Shown here piece after piece: positions 52,439-61,576 of a stretch of DNA of 64,000 nucleotides. Position 1 is the stretch's first letter. The number at the start of each line of letters is the position of its first letter. Below the pieces are notes generated by a model. It was not told the origin of the DNA and made no database searches. It saw only the letters and a list, made by a program, of their open reading frames with translations. Made by a program: the position numbers and the translations under genes. The stretch covers positions 8,557-72,556 of the forward strand of contig NZ_JAUMZV010000007.1 in the NCBI RefSeq assembly GCF_030527935.1, read 5' to 3'. This DNA is from Kingella sp. (in: b-proteobacteria). Lineage in GTDB: Bacteria; Pseudomonadota; Gammaproteobacteria; Burkholderiales; Neisseriaceae.

Positions 52439-52942
52439 TCAATCCAGCGCATTCTGAATTTCGCGTTGCAGTTTGTTCAAAAACCGTCCTTGGCGCACTA
52501 GGTCGCTGGCGGCGGGGTAGTCTTGCTGGGCGAAGGTGGTTGCGAGCTGTTGTTCTAGCTGGGTTTGGGCTTGGGCGATTTCGGTTTGCAGGGCTTGCAG
52601 GGTGGGGGTGTTTTGCTCGGCTTGGGCTTCGGCTAGGGTTTCGCGCCATTGCATTTGTTGCATCAGAAATTCGGGGTCTATTTGGGTGTTGTGGGGGTCG
52701 TCGGGGTGGATGTTGTGTTGTTGCAGGATGTAGGCGGCGCGGTCTATGGGGGATTGGAGCGTGGTGTAGGCTTGGTTGATGGTTGCGCTCATCATCAGGG
52801 CTTGTTTTTGCTCAAAGGGGCTGGCGGTGGTGTATTTGTCGGGGTGGAATTGGGCGGCAAGGTGGCGGTAGCGTTGTTCTAGGGCTTGGGTGTCTAGGGT
52901 GTAGCTTTCGGGCAGTTGGAATAGGGTGAAGTATTGGGACAT
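52439..52942 (-). CDS. hscB: Fe-S cluster co-chaperone HscB
   Basis: J-domain protein that delivers IscU to HscA. 167 residues from the ATG at 52942 (MSQYFTLFQLPESY). The J domain contains HPDKY near residue 32, and FEQKQALMMSATINQAYTTL follows. The C-terminal three-helix domain includes the MQWRE segment that binds the scaffold protein. The upstream extension to 53167 reads DUS sequence. hscA, iscU and fdx are not adjacent here. Confidence 0.95.
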   Translation of the reverse strand: MSQYFTLFQLPESYTLDTQALEQRYRHLAAQFHPDKYTTASPFEQKQALMMSATINQAYTTLQSPIDRAAYILQQHNIHPDDPHNTQIDPEFLMQQMQWRETLAEAQAEQNTPTLQALQTEIAQAQTQLEQQLATTFAQQDYPAASDLVRQGRFLNKLQREIQNALD

Positions 52943-53045
52943 GGGATTTCCTTTGTGGGATGGTTGGGGCGGTTGTTCTGTATAGGCAGCCTGAAAATGG
53001 GGGAGATTGTGTTTCAGGCTGCCTTGGGCGGGTGGCATTGCGGGT

Positions 53046-54698
53046 TTACGGCTGCGTATCCAGCAATACAAATTGTTCGTGCTTGCTGCGGGGTCGTCGC
53101 CCTGTCCATAGGATTTTGCCGTTTTCAGGCTGCCTTTGGGCTTTGGGGTTGTATTGCAGCAGCACATAGCGGCAGTTGGGGGTGCTGCTGGTGATGGGCA
53201 GGGTGCTGTATTGTTGCCATGCGATGCGGGTGTCGGTTTGATTGGGCGGGATGTAGAGACAGCTGGTGTGGCTGTGCAGCGAAACGAGTAGGTCGTCGCT
53301 TAGGCTGTTTTGCATTTGTTGCACGATGGGGCGGTGGCTTTTGGCGGCATCTATCCACGGCAAAAATAGGGTCATCAACAACGCCCACACAAGGGTGATG
53401 CCTGCTGCCCAGTTGGTTACGGCTTGGCGGGCGCGGATGTTTTTGCGGGTGATGGCGATGAGCCACATGGGGGTGAACAATAGGGCGACGATAATGGGCA
53501 TGGGGTCTATGTCGCGGGTGTAATAGGGGCTGAAATAGGCGGCGCGTTCGGCGAGCTTGGCGGGGATGCCGTAGTTCATGGCGATAAAGCCTATCCACAA
53601 GAATAGCGCGGCTGCGCCAAAGGTCATCGCGCCAAACCAGTTTAAAAAGGCGACTGCGCCACGGCGTAGGTTGTCTAGCTGGGCTGCGCCGAGCAGGGCG
53701 AGCGGGGGCAGGATAAGCACTAAGCTATCTTGGTCGCGCTGGGGGTTAAGCGCGATGAGCAGGGTGAGCAGGGCAAGCGTGTAGAAAGCAAAGCTGGCGG
53801 CGTTGGCGGGCAAGGGTTTGCGGCGGGTGGCTGTCCAGATGGCGAGCGGCAGGGCGGGAAAGGCGAACCACAGGATGTGTTGCAGATAATAGGGCAGTTG
53901 AAAGGCAGCCTGAAAATGCTGCGTGCCGCCGTAGCCGCCAAATAGGTGCTGATGCAGATATTGGGCAAACGCGGCAGGCTGGGTGATGGATAGGGCGATG
54001 GGGTAGATACTGGCGAGCGGCAAGGTGGTGAGCGTGGCGCAGATAAGCGCAATCAGAATGCGGTTGCTGCGCCACGGCGCGTGGGTGAGCCAAAGCAGCC
54101 AGCCTGTGAACAAAGGCACGGCGGCGATGATGATGCCCGCGCTTTGCATCAGCAACACGCTGGCGATGGCAATCAACAGCGCAGCCAAAATGGCTTGGCG
54201 ATGGGCAACGGCGTAGCCCCACATCGCCAGCCCGATGCCCGCAAACAGCAGCGATTGCCCACCCATAAAATGCGCCAGCGGCAACAGCCCCGCCGAGCCA
54301 ATCAAAATCAGCACCACGCTGCGCCCATAATGCCGCCCCAAAAAGCGATAGCCCGCCATGCCGCTGCCCAGCAACCCAAGGCTGGTGTAGAACACGCTGG
54401 CAAAGCGCGCGGCGGAATACGCATCGGCTGCCCACGGCGTGAGCAAGCGTTGGAAAAGCTGGGCGGTTTGCACATACAACGGGGCAGCCTGAAAATAGGC
54501 TGCGCCAAACAGCATCGGCTGCCACGCGCCAAACGGCGTTTCGCTGATGGCGGTGTAAAGTTCAGGCTCGCTGGGCTTCCACAAATCGTGCGAAAACACG
54601 CCCGGCCACAGCCACGCGAACGCGAGCAAAAGCAGCAACCAAGGGTATTCGCGGGTGGGCGGAATGGGGCGTTGGGATGCGGGGGTGTAAGTGAGCAT
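53046..54698 (-). CDS. Glycosyltransferase family 39-type membrane protein
   Basis: 550 residues with about 11-12 hydrophobic helices. The N-terminal periplasmic loop after helix 1 holds HDLWKPSEPELYTAI, with the acidic pair typical of GT39/ArnT enzymes, which move sugars from undecaprenyl phosphate. The C-terminal 110 residues are a soluble domain. Possible substrates are lipid A, glycans or proteins; this cannot be settled from sequence. Translated DUS copies include YFQAAPLY, HFQAAFQL and RQPENGK. Confidence 0.8.
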   Translation of the reverse strand: MLTYTPASQRPIPPTREYPWLLLLLAFAWLWPGVFSHDLWKPSEPELYTAISETPFGAWQPMLFGAAYFQAAPLYVQTAQLFQRLLTPWAADAYSAARFASVFYTSLGLLGSGMAGYRFLGRHYGRSVVLILIGSAGLLPLAHFMGGQSLLFAGIGLAMWGYAVAHRQAILAALLIAIASVLLMQSAGIIIAAVPLFTGWLLWLTHAPWRSNRILIALICATLTTLPLASIYPIALSITQPAAFAQYLHQHLFGGYGGTQHFQAAFQLPYYLQHILWFAFPALPLAIWTATRRKPLPANAASFAFYTLALLTLLIALNPQRDQDSLVLILPPLALLGAAQLDNLRRGAVAFLNWFGAMTFGAAALFLWIGFIAMNYGIPAKLAERAAYFSPYYTRDIDPMPIIVALLFTPMWLIAITRKNIRARQAVTNWAAGITLVWALLMTLFLPWIDAAKSHRPIVQQMQNSLSDDLLVSLHSHTSCLYIPPNQTDTRIAWQQYSTLPITSSTPNCRYVLLQYNPKAQRQPENGKILWTGRRPRSKHEQFVLLDTQP

Positions 54699-54795
54699 GA
54701 GCGGGATGGAGATTTTGTGAGAGTGGGCGATTATAGCGTATTTGGGCGGGGTGTCTGGATGATAACGGTTGCTAATTTGGTTTCAGGCTGCCTTG

Positions 54796-54846
54796 GGAGA
54801 TGAGGCAGCCTGAAAATCCATTCCCCCCGCTTTCAGGCTGCCTTAA
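54796..54846 (-). terminator. pgpA terminator (DUS inverted pair)
   Basis: On the minus strand AAGGCAGCCTGAAAG and TTTTCAGGCTGCCT form a stem of about 12 bp directly after the pgpA stop. Confidence 0.5.
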
Positions 54847-54847
54847 T

Positions 54848-55348
54848 TTAACACAACCAAACCAGCAGCCAAACCACCGCAATGCTAAACATCGCCGCAA
54901 TCAAATCATCCAGCATCACGCCCAATCCGCCGCTCACGCGCTGGTCAAACCATTTAATCGGCGGCGGTTTCACCGCATCAAAAAAGCGAAACACCGCAAA
55001 CGCAATCGTCCACCAGCCCAAGCCTTGCGGCACGCAGGCATAAATCAGCATCATCGCCACAATCTCGTCCCACACAATGCCGCCATAGTCATGCACACCC
55101 AGCGCGCGTTCGGTTACGTTGCAAATCCAAATACCGATAAAAAACAAAGCAATACACAGCAAGCCCAACGTCAGCTTGCTCATGCCGCAGCCCAACAGCA
55201 GCCCCGCAATAAACACCGCAGGCAGCGTGCCCACCGTACCAGGGGCGTGGGGCGCAAGCCCTGTGCCAAAACCAAAGCCAACGAAACACACGGGGCGTTG
55301 CCACAGCCACATCCAAGTAACTTCAAAAGCAGGTTTTTGTTTTGCCAT
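54848..55348 (-). CDS. pgpA: Phosphatidylglycerophosphatase A
   Basis: Inner-membrane enzyme that removes the terminal phosphate of phosphatidylglycerol phosphate. 166 residues, four hydrophobic segments. Conserved PgpA motifs: GFGTGLAPHAPGTVGTL near residue 25, HDYGGIVWDEIVAMM near 87 and FFDAVKPPPIKWFDQRVSGGLGVMLDD near 122 with the catalytic acidic residues. Divergent from the SDR gene. Confidence 0.96.
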   Translation of the reverse strand: MAKQKPAFEVTWMWLWQRPVCFVGFGFGTGLAPHAPGTVGTLPAVFIAGLLLGCGMSKLTLGLLCIALFFIGIWICNVTERALGVHDYGGIVWDEIVAMMLIYACVPQGLGWWTIAFAVFRFFDAVKPPPIKWFDQRVSGGLGVMLDDLIAAMFSIAVVWLLVWLC

Positions 55349-55467
55349 AAAGCCATTCCTTGTGAACCCGTTTTCAGGCTGCCTAATACGACAACACTAC
55401 CCAAGGCAGCCTGAAAACCATTAAAATCAGCCCAATCATACCACCACCCAAGAAAGGACAAAACATC

Positions 55468-56325
55468 ATGGCGATTCTGATTACAGGCGCATCCGCAGGT
55501 TTTGGCGCAGCCATGTGCCGCGCATTTGTGCAAGCAGGTTATCCCGTTATCGGCGCAGCCCGCCGCGCAGACAAGCTCGCCGCCTTGCAAAACGAGCTGG
55601 GCTTTATGTTCCAACCGCTAGAAATGGATGTTGGCGACAAAAATTCCGTCAATATTGCCCTTGCCAGCCTTGCCAACCTGCCCGAAGCGTTCCAAAGCAT
55701 AGACTGCCTGATTAACAATGCAGGGCTTGCCCTTGGGCTAGAACCCGCCCATCAAGCCAGCTTTGAAGATTGGGAAACCATGGTGCAAACCAACGTGCTC
55801 GGGCTGATTTACCTAACCCGCCAAGTGCTGCCGCAAATGGTGGAGCGCAATCAGGGCTACATCATCAACATCGGCTCAATTGCAGGCACTTATCCCTACG
55901 CAGGCGGCAATGTGTACGGTGCAACCAAAGCCTTTGTGCGCCAATTTAGCCTGAACCTACGCGCAGATTTAGCAGGCAAAAACATCCGCATCACCAATGT
56001 AGAACCGGGGTTATGCGGCGGCACAGAGTTCTCCAACGTCCGCTTCAAAGGCGACGAAGAGCGCGTAAACAAACTATACGAAAACGTGGATTACATTCGC
56101 GCCGAAGACATCGCCCGCACCGCCCTATGGCTCTACCAATGCCCGCCGCACATGAACGTCAACGCCATAGAAATCATGCCCGTTGCCCAAACCTTTGCCG
56201 CCCACACCGTAACCCGCAAAACCGCGCCAGAAGGCAACGCCGCGAACGATGCCGCCAGCCATAACGCCGCCAACGAAGCCCAATCCAAAGGCTTGTTTGG
56301 CAAACTGGCATCGTTGTTTAAATAA
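55468..56325 (+). CDS. Short-chain dehydrogenase/reductase (YdfG-like)
   Basis: 285 residues. NADP-binding TGASAGFG at residues 6-13, NNAG near 88, catalytic Ser in IINIGSIAG near 134 and YGATK near 151. The AARRADKL segment fits NADP preference. The closest pattern is YdfG, which reduces 3-hydroxy acids or malonic semialdehyde. The last 40 residues are an Ala/Asn-rich extension ending GLFGKLASLFK, not found in YdfG. Start at 55468 follows AAGAAAGGACAAAACATC. Confidence 0.88.
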   Translation: MAILITGASAGFGAAMCRAFVQAGYPVIGAARRADKLAALQNELGFMFQPLEMDVGDKNSVNIALASLANLPEAFQSIDCLINNAGLALGLEPAHQASFEDWETMVQTNVLGLIYLTRQVLPQMVERNQGYIINIGSIAGTYPYAGGNVYGATKAFVRQFSLNLRADLAGKNIRITNVEPGLCGGTEFSNVRFKGDEERVNKLYENVDYIRAEDIARTALWLYQCPPHMNVNAIEIMPVAQTFAAHTVTRKTAPEGNAANDAASHNAANEAQSKGLFGKLASLFK

Positions 56326-56353
56326 CCGTTTCAGGCTGCCTGATAAGCTCTTA

Positions 56354-56516
56354 GAACCTGTATTCACTATTTTCATAGGCATCTTTAATGCCCTAAAAAC
56401 GCGGCTACCGCGTTAAAAATGCTCGCAAGGTGTCCAACCTTGCTGCTGCGCTTTTTGCCTTGTATCCGCGCTTTTATGCCATCAAATCTGCTTATGAAAA
56501 TAGTGAATACAGGTTC
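56354..56516. mobile_element. 163-bp palindromic element (TWA family), copy 5
   Basis: GAACCTGTATTCACTATT to AATAGTGAATACAGGTTC, flanked by TTA (56351-56353 and 56517-56519). Three bases longer than the others because of an extra GCT in GCTGCTGCGC. Confidence 0.85.
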
Positions 56517-56590
56517 TTAGCTTAACTATTCAGGCAGCCTGAAATTTGCTAATATGCCGCCCGTTTTAACCACACAACAAGGAGAACAAA

Positions 56591-56869
56591 ATGGCTCGTA
56601 TGGTTCATTGCGTCAAACTCGGCAAAGAAGCCGAAGGCATGAAATTCCCCCCGCTGCCCAACGCGCTGGGCAAACGTATCTTTGAAAACATCTCGCAAGA
56701 AGCATGGGACGCATGGACGCGCCACCAAACCATGCTTATCAACGAAAACCGCCTGAGCCTAGCCGACCCCCGCGCCCGCGAATACCTAGCGCAGCAAATG
56801 GAAAGCTACTTTTTTGGCGACGGCGCAGACAAAGTGCAAGGCTATGTTCCCATTGAAGAACCCAAATAG
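56591..56869 (+). CDS. yggX: Fe(2+)-trafficking protein YggX
   Basis: 92 residues. Small cytoplasmic protein linked to iron handling and oxidative protection of Fe-S clusters. MVHCVKLGKEAEGM with the single conserved Cys, PPLPNALGKRIFENIS, and AWDAWTRHQTMLINENRL are the family blocks. Preceded by AAGGAGAACAAA. A TAATAT-type -10 lies near 56550, just beyond the mobile element. Confidence 0.96.
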   Translation: MARMVHCVKLGKEAEGMKFPPLPNALGKRIFENISQEAWDAWTRHQTMLINENRLSLADPRAREYLAQQMESYFFGDGADKVQGYVPIEEPK

Positions 56870-57030
56870 GCAGCCTGAAAACTCTTTGCACGAATTTTCA
56901 CGCAAAGAGTAGTCAAAACAATAAAAATGCGGTTAAAATTCGCAAACTCAAAAGTAGAGAAACCACTCTATACAACATTGATAGAGATTTATTCAAACCG
57001 CCGCAAGGCATTTTTTTAAGGACGACCATA

Positions 57031-57264
57031 ATGTCAGTTGAACAAAAAGTTAAAAGCATCGTAGCCGAGCAATTAGGTGTAGCCGAAAGCGAAGTGAAAA
57101 ACGAATCATCATTCCAAGACGACTTGGGCGCAGATTCGCTGGACACCGTAGAATTGGTAATGGCTTTGGAAGAAGCCTTTGGCTGCGAAATCCCCGATGA
57201 AGACGCAGAAAAACTCACCACCGTTCAAGCTGCGATTGATTACGTTAATTCAAAACAAGCGTAA
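57031..57264 (+). CDS. acpP: Acyl carrier protein
   Basis: 77 residues, acidic. The phosphopantetheine attachment Ser is in GADSLDTVELV near residue 37. Carrier of growing acyl chains in fatty-acid synthesis. It directly precedes fabF, as in most proteobacteria, with a hairpin between them. The AAGGACGACCATA leader gives a good ribosome site. Confidence 0.98.
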   Translation: MSVEQKVKSIVAEQLGVAESEVKNESSFQDDLGADSLDTVELVMALEEAFGCEIPDEDAEKLTTVQAAIDYVNSKQA

Positions 57265-57280
57265 GCCATTTTTGGCAAAA

Positions 57281-57325
57281 CAGCCTCTGATTTTCAGGCA
57301 GCCCTGCCCAAATCAGGGGCTGTTT
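57281..57325 (+). terminator. Hairpin between acpP and fabF
   Basis: CAGCCTCTGATTT and AAATCAGGGGCTG pair over about 12 bp (one mismatch), followed by TTT. The loop holds a DUS-like TCAGGCAGCC. It probably acts as a partial terminator that lowers fabF relative to acpP. Confidence 0.65.
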
Positions 57326-57356
57326 GGCTAACCCCACATTACAAGAAGAGAACCCC

Positions 57357-58604
57357 ATGACTCAACGACGCGTTGTTATCACAGGTTTAGGGCAAGTATC
57401 GCCCGTGGGCAATGACGTGCCCAGCGCGTGGCAAAACCTGCTGGCAGGCAAAAGCGGCATCGGCAAAATCACCCGATTTGATGCTGGCGACATCGCTTGC
57501 CAAATTGCAGGCGAAGTGAAAGATTTTGATGTAACCCAATACATCCCGCCCAAAGAAGCCCGTCGCATGGATGCCTTTATCCACTACGGCATCGCAGGTG
57601 CGATGCAAGCCATCACTGATGCCCGTTTGGACGAGTTTGCCGAGTTGGATAAAGACCGCGTGGGCGTAAACATTGGTTCGGGCATCGGCGGTTTGCCCGC
57701 GATTGAAGCCACCGCCAACACCGTTGCCGCAGGCGGCGCGCGCAAAATCAACCCCTTTTTCATCCCCAGCTCGTTGATTAACCTGATTGCGGGACACGTT
57801 ACCATCCTAAAAGGCTATCGCGGCCCAAGCTACGGCATCGTTTCCGCGTGCACCACCAGCGCGCACGCCATCGGCGATTCCATGCGGATGATTCAATACG
57901 GCGATGCCGATGTGATGATTGCGGGCGGCGCAGAAGGCGCGGTATGCACACTGGGCATCGGCGGATTTGCTGCCATGAAAGCCTTGTCCACCCGCAACGA
58001 TGACCCCGCTGCCGCGTCCCGCCCGTGGGACAAAGACCGCGATGGTTTTGTGATGGGCGAAGGCGCAGGCGTGTTGGTGCTGGAAGAGCTGGAACACGCC
58101 AAACGGCGCGGCGCAACCATTTACGCTGAAATCGTTGGCTTTGGCGCAAGTTCCGATGCCTACCACATCACCGCGCCCAACATGGAAGGCCCTGCGTTGG
58201 CGTTGTCCCGCGCGTTTAAAGATGCCAAGGTGCAACCGAGCGAAGTGGACTACATCAACGCGCACGGCACATCCACGCCATTGGGTGATGCTAACGAAAC
58301 CAATGCGATTAAATCGGTGTTGGGCGAGCACGCGAAAAAAGTGTTGATTAGCTCCACCAAGTCCATGACGGGGCACTTGCTCGGTGCAGCAGGCGGCGTG
58401 GAAGCCGTTTACAGCGTGTTGGCCATCCGCGACCAAATCGCGCCGCCCACCATTAACTTGGTTAATCAAGACTTTGAAGCGGGCTGCGATTTGGATTACT
58501 GCGCCAACCAAGCGCGCAAAGCCGATATTCGTATCGTGGCATCCAGCTCGTTTGGCTTTGGCGGCACCAACGGCACGCTGGTGTTTAAACGCTACGAAGA
58601 TTGA
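57357..58604 (+). CDS. fabF: 3-oxoacyl-[ACP] synthase II
   Basis: Condensing enzyme that elongates acyl-ACP with malonyl-ACP. 415 residues from the ATG at 57357 (MTQRRVVITGLGQVSPVG). Catalytic Cys in VSACTTSAHAIGDS near residue 165, His in NAHGTSTPLGD near 304, and Lys/His in STKSMTGHLLGAAGG near 336-342. Part of acpP-fabF. Confidence 0.98.
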   Translation: MTQRRVVITGLGQVSPVGNDVPSAWQNLLAGKSGIGKITRFDAGDIACQIAGEVKDFDVTQYIPPKEARRMDAFIHYGIAGAMQAITDARLDEFAELDKDRVGVNIGSGIGGLPAIEATANTVAAGGARKINPFFIPSSLINLIAGHVTILKGYRGPSYGIVSACTTSAHAIGDSMRMIQYGDADVMIAGGAEGAVCTLGIGGFAAMKALSTRNDDPAAASRPWDKDRDGFVMGEGAGVLVLEELEHAKRRGATIYAEIVGFGASSDAYHITAPNMEGPALALSRAFKDAKVQPSEVDYINAHGTSTPLGDANETNAIKSVLGEHAKKVLISSTKSMTGHLLGAAGGVEAVYSVLAIRDQIAPPTINLVNQDFEAGCDLDYCANQARKADIRIVASSSFGFGGTNGTLVFKRYED

Positions 58605-58677
58605 TGTTGAGTGTAACGAAGAAAACTGCAAAGGCTTGGGCGTTTGCGGTTTTTTGTGTGCGATAGGCAGCCTGAAA

Positions 58678-58789
58678 CCTTTGCAAAACCTGTAACCGAT
58701 GGAGCGTCGGCGGCTCGCCGACATTTTGGAAAATCAGTAATGCTATGTTTAATAAGCAATTTGGCGACGAGCCGTCGCCGCTCCATTTT
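58678..58789. repeat. 112-bp double-hairpin repeat, copy 3
   Basis: CCTTTGCAAAACCTGTAACC, GTCGGCGGCTCGCCGAC, GGCGACGAGCCGTCGCC and GCTCCATTTT in order, nearly identical to 10489-10600. It begins directly after a DUS. Confidence 0.8.
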
Positions 58790-59022
58790 AGGTTTCAGGC
58801 TGTTGTTGGGGGGGGAAAAGGTTTCAGCCTGAAAATAGGATAGGGTGGGAGTTGCCATTTTCAGGCTGCCTATAAGGTTGGGGCAGACTGCGGAACGTAG
58901 TGAAATTGCGAAGCTAAAACCGTTTACCTGTAATGCAATCGGCAGCCTGAAAGTGGGGTAGGGCAGTCCAAATCCGCACAATATTTGCACGTTTCTGCAT
59001 CACGGCGTGTATCACACTTTTC

Positions 59023-59032
59023 TATAATCCGC
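59023..59032 (+). promoter_or_regulatory. TATAATCCGC -10 region of the PEBP-like gene
   Basis: TATAATCCGC, 33 bp before the ATG, identical to the boxes upstream of miaA and the MFS gene. Confidence 0.55.
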
Positions 59033-59064
59033 GTTTTCAATCAAACCCCAACCAGGAAATCATC

Positions 59065-59613
59065 ATGAAAACAGGATGCTACATCGCAGCACTAGCGGGT
59101 TTAACCGCACTTTCCACGCTTGCCAGCGCAGAAGGAAAATTTTCCGTGCAAGTGGATGGCTTGCAAAACGGGCATTTTGCCCAACGCCATGTGTTAAGCG
59201 AAGCCTATGGTTTTGGCTGCACAGGCGGCAATATTGCGCCCACTATTTCGTGGAAAAATGCGCCCAAAGGCACAAAAAGTTTCGTGCTGACGATGTACGA
59301 CAAAGACGCGCCCACAGGCTTGGGCTGGATGCATTGGGTGGTTGCCAATATTCCCGCCCATGTGCATACGCTGCCTGAAAGCCAGCCGCTGCCGCAAGGC
59401 TCATTGCAAACGCGCACCGACGGCGGCGCAGCAGGCTTTATGGGCGCATGCCCGCCCAAAGGGCAAAATCACCGCTATGAAATCACTGTTACCGCTGTGA
59501 ACGTGGCAACGTTGCCGAACGTTACCGCCGAATCCACGCCCGCAATGGTTGGCTTTTTTACCCATGCGCACGCGCTGGGCAAGGCAACCATAACCGTGCG
59601 CCAAGCGCGGTAG
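59065..59613 (+). CDS. PEBP-family (YbhB/YbcL-like) exported protein
   Basis: 182 residues with a signal peptide (cleavage near LASAEGK, residue 22). Phosphatidylethanolamine-binding protein fold: NIAPTISWKNAPKGTKSFVLTMYDKDAPTGLGWMHWVVANIP carries the conserved DxDAP and HWV pocket residues, then PPKGQNHRYEITVTAV. The ligand and role of bacterial members are uncertain. Monocistronic, with a strong terminator. Confidence 0.92.
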   Translation: MKTGCYIAALAGLTALSTLASAEGKFSVQVDGLQNGHFAQRHVLSEAYGFGCTGGNIAPTISWKNAPKGTKSFVLTMYDKDAPTGLGWMHWVVANIPAHVHTLPESQPLPQGSLQTRTDGGAAGFMGACPPKGQNHRYEITVTAVNVATLPNVTAESTPAMVGFFTHAHALGKATITVRQAR

Positions 59614-59634
59614 TGGTCTGATAAATATAGAACA

Positions 59635-59662
59635 AGGACGCGATAGAGTGCGTCCTTTTTTC
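59635..59662 (+). terminator. Terminator of the PEBP-like gene
   Basis: AGGACGC-GATAGAGT-GCGTCCT followed by TTTTTT, about 22 bp after the stop. A 160-bp element is inserted directly after its T-run. Confidence 0.88.
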
Positions 59663-59665
59663 TAA

Positions 59666-59825
59666 GAACCTGCATTCACTATTTCCATAGGCAGATTTTA
59701 TGGAATAAAAGCGCGGATACAAGGCAAAAAGCGCAGTAAGGTTGGACACCTTGCGAGCATTTTTAACGCAGTAGCCACGTTTTTAGGGTATAAAAGATGT
59801 CTATGGAAATAGTGAATACAGGTTC
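59666..59825. mobile_element. 160-bp palindromic element (TWA family), copy 6
   Basis: GAACCTGCATTCACTATT to AATAGTGAATACAGGTTC, 160 bp, flanked by TAA (59663-59665 and 59826-59828). Confidence 0.87.
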
Positions 59826-59863
59826 TAACATATAGGCAGCCTGAAAACCGTGTAAACCTGTTT

Positions 59864-60658
59864 TCAGGCTGCCTTACGCAAATCGCTTGGCGTGCAACCG
59901 AAATGCGCCCGAAATCTTGCCGCAAACCGCGCAGGGCTTTCATAGCCCACCGCATAAGCCACCTGTGCCACGCCCAGCGGCGATGTTTGCAACAGCGTGA
60001 GCGCGCGCATCATCTTCACGCTGTTCAATAGCTCGCGGAACGATGTCCCTTCATGGGCTAACCGTCTTCGCAGCGTGGCTTCGCTCATGCCCAGCCGTTG
60101 CGCCACATCCGCTATTTGCCAGTTGGTTGCCGTATCCCGCGCAACCAACTGGTGGATTTGCTTGCTCAACCGCTGCGCCGAATGTGGATTAAACACCGCG
60201 CCCGCTTGCGCCAGCCAAGCCAGCAATTCCATCGTCCGCGCTGCCAAAACTGTTTCAGGCAGCCGCGTTTGCAAACCTTGCACCACGCGCGAAAATGCTT
60301 CATTCCAAGCGGCATCAGGGCGCACAACCTGCGCCCAATCTACCGTTTCGCGCGTGGGATGCTGCGCAAAAAATTGCGCTACCCAATCATCGCCCAACAT
60401 CAGCCATTGCGAGCAATAACCCTGCGCCGCATCGGGTTCGTTCAACACATCAAATGACTGTCCGCCCGCAATCAACAACCATTGCCCCGCCGCCGCCACC
60501 AATTCGCCACCCGCATAACGCAGCGTTTTGCGCCCATGCACCACGCGCACAATCATCGGCTGCGCAAATTGCGATTGCGCGAACAAAAGTTTCTTGTGCT
60601 GCAACACGCTGCCCGTTTCCAAATACTGGGCGCAGGCAAAATGGCGAATCGTTGGCAT
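59864..60658 (-). CDS. AraC-family transcriptional regulator
   Basis: 264 residues. Residues 1-155 form a ligand or dimerisation region without a clear named domain. Residues 165-264 are the two helix-turn-helix AraC domain: WQIADVAQRLGMSEATLRRRLAHEGTSFRELL, then MRALTLLQTSPLGVAQVAYAVGYESPARFAARFRAHFGCTPSDLR. Target genes unknown. The divergent gene at 60926 is 267 bp away and broken; the PEBP-like gene lies downstream. The stop codon lies at the edge of a DUS. Confidence 0.92.
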   Translation of the reverse strand: MPTIRHFACAQYLETGSVLQHKKLLFAQSQFAQPMIVRVVHGRKTLRYAGGELVAAAGQWLLIAGGQSFDVLNEPDAAQGYCSQWLMLGDDWVAQFFAQHPTRETVDWAQVVRPDAAWNEAFSRVVQGLQTRLPETVLAARTMELLAWLAQAGAVFNPHSAQRLSKQIHQLVARDTATNWQIADVAQRLGMSEATLRRRLAHEGTSFRELLNSVKMMRALTLLQTSPLGVAQVAYAVGYESPARFAARFRAHFGCTPSDLRKAA

Positions 60659-60925
60659 GGCAAAATCGGCTTAAAACAAAAAAGAGATTATAAAGGGAAA
60701 GCGGTTTCAGGCTGCTATAAAGCTGGGGCAGCCTGAAAATAGTTTGTCCGATATTGCCCGTTTCAGGCTGCCCCAAACATACCAGTCTTATTCCCATGCT
60801 CATGGCGTTGCGCCGCCATACCCACGCTTAAATCCGCTAAAATTTCACCATTCGCAGTTCACTCAACCCAATCCAACCGCGCAACTTATGATTAGGCAGC
60901 CTGAAACCCAAAAAAGGAAACCGCC

Positions 60926-61348
60926 ATGCTCCCCACCTTAATCTTCTGCATCATCGCCTATTGCATCGTAACCCACCAATCGCCCCAATCCGACAGCACC
61001 GCCCGCACATAGCTGCGCTACATCCTATTTCTCGCCCCCATCGCCCAAGCCATCAACCTATATACCGCAGGCACCGCCGCATTCATCATCAGCTTCCTAG
61101 TGGGCCTATTCGCCGCCTACCTTACCGCAGGTTCAGACGATGACACATGGATAAACGGTATGTTCGCATCCAGCCTTATCTTGCCGTTTGCCCTTGCCAT
61201 GTTGCACTTCATCAGCCATCTAGCCGATTGGCAATGGTTCAACAGCCCGCTTGCCAACGCATTCAGCCAATTTCTGTGTGGCTACTGCATCGCCCTGTTC
61301 AACTTTATGCCCATGTTCCAAGGCATCCGCGACCAACTCAGCGACTGA
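60926..61348 (+). pseudogene. Small membrane protein gene interrupted by one in-frame TAG
   Basis: From the ATG at 60926 (preceded by AAAAAGGAAACCGCC) the frame reads 28 codons, a TAG at 61010-61012, then 111 further codons in the same frame to TGA at 61346. Read through, it is a 140-residue protein with about four hydrophobic helices, including YILFLAPIAQAINLY and AAFIISFLVGLFAAYL. Codon use after the stop matches its neighbours, so the stop is recent, read through, or an error. The family is not recognised. Confidence 0.7.
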
Positions 61349-61576
61349 TTTTCAGGCTGCCTACCCCGCACCATAGGCAGCCTGAAAAACAATTTTCGCC
61401 AACCCCTTGCCAAAGCATACACATTTTAAGAATAATAAAAAAAGAACATTCAGGCTGCCCGCAATAGGCAGCCTGAAAACGCAAAACCCATTTTCAGGCT
61501 GCCTTTCCATATACAAAATATATCCATCCAAGCAGCCTGAAATTCCCTTAACCCACTTCACAAGCAAAACAACATC

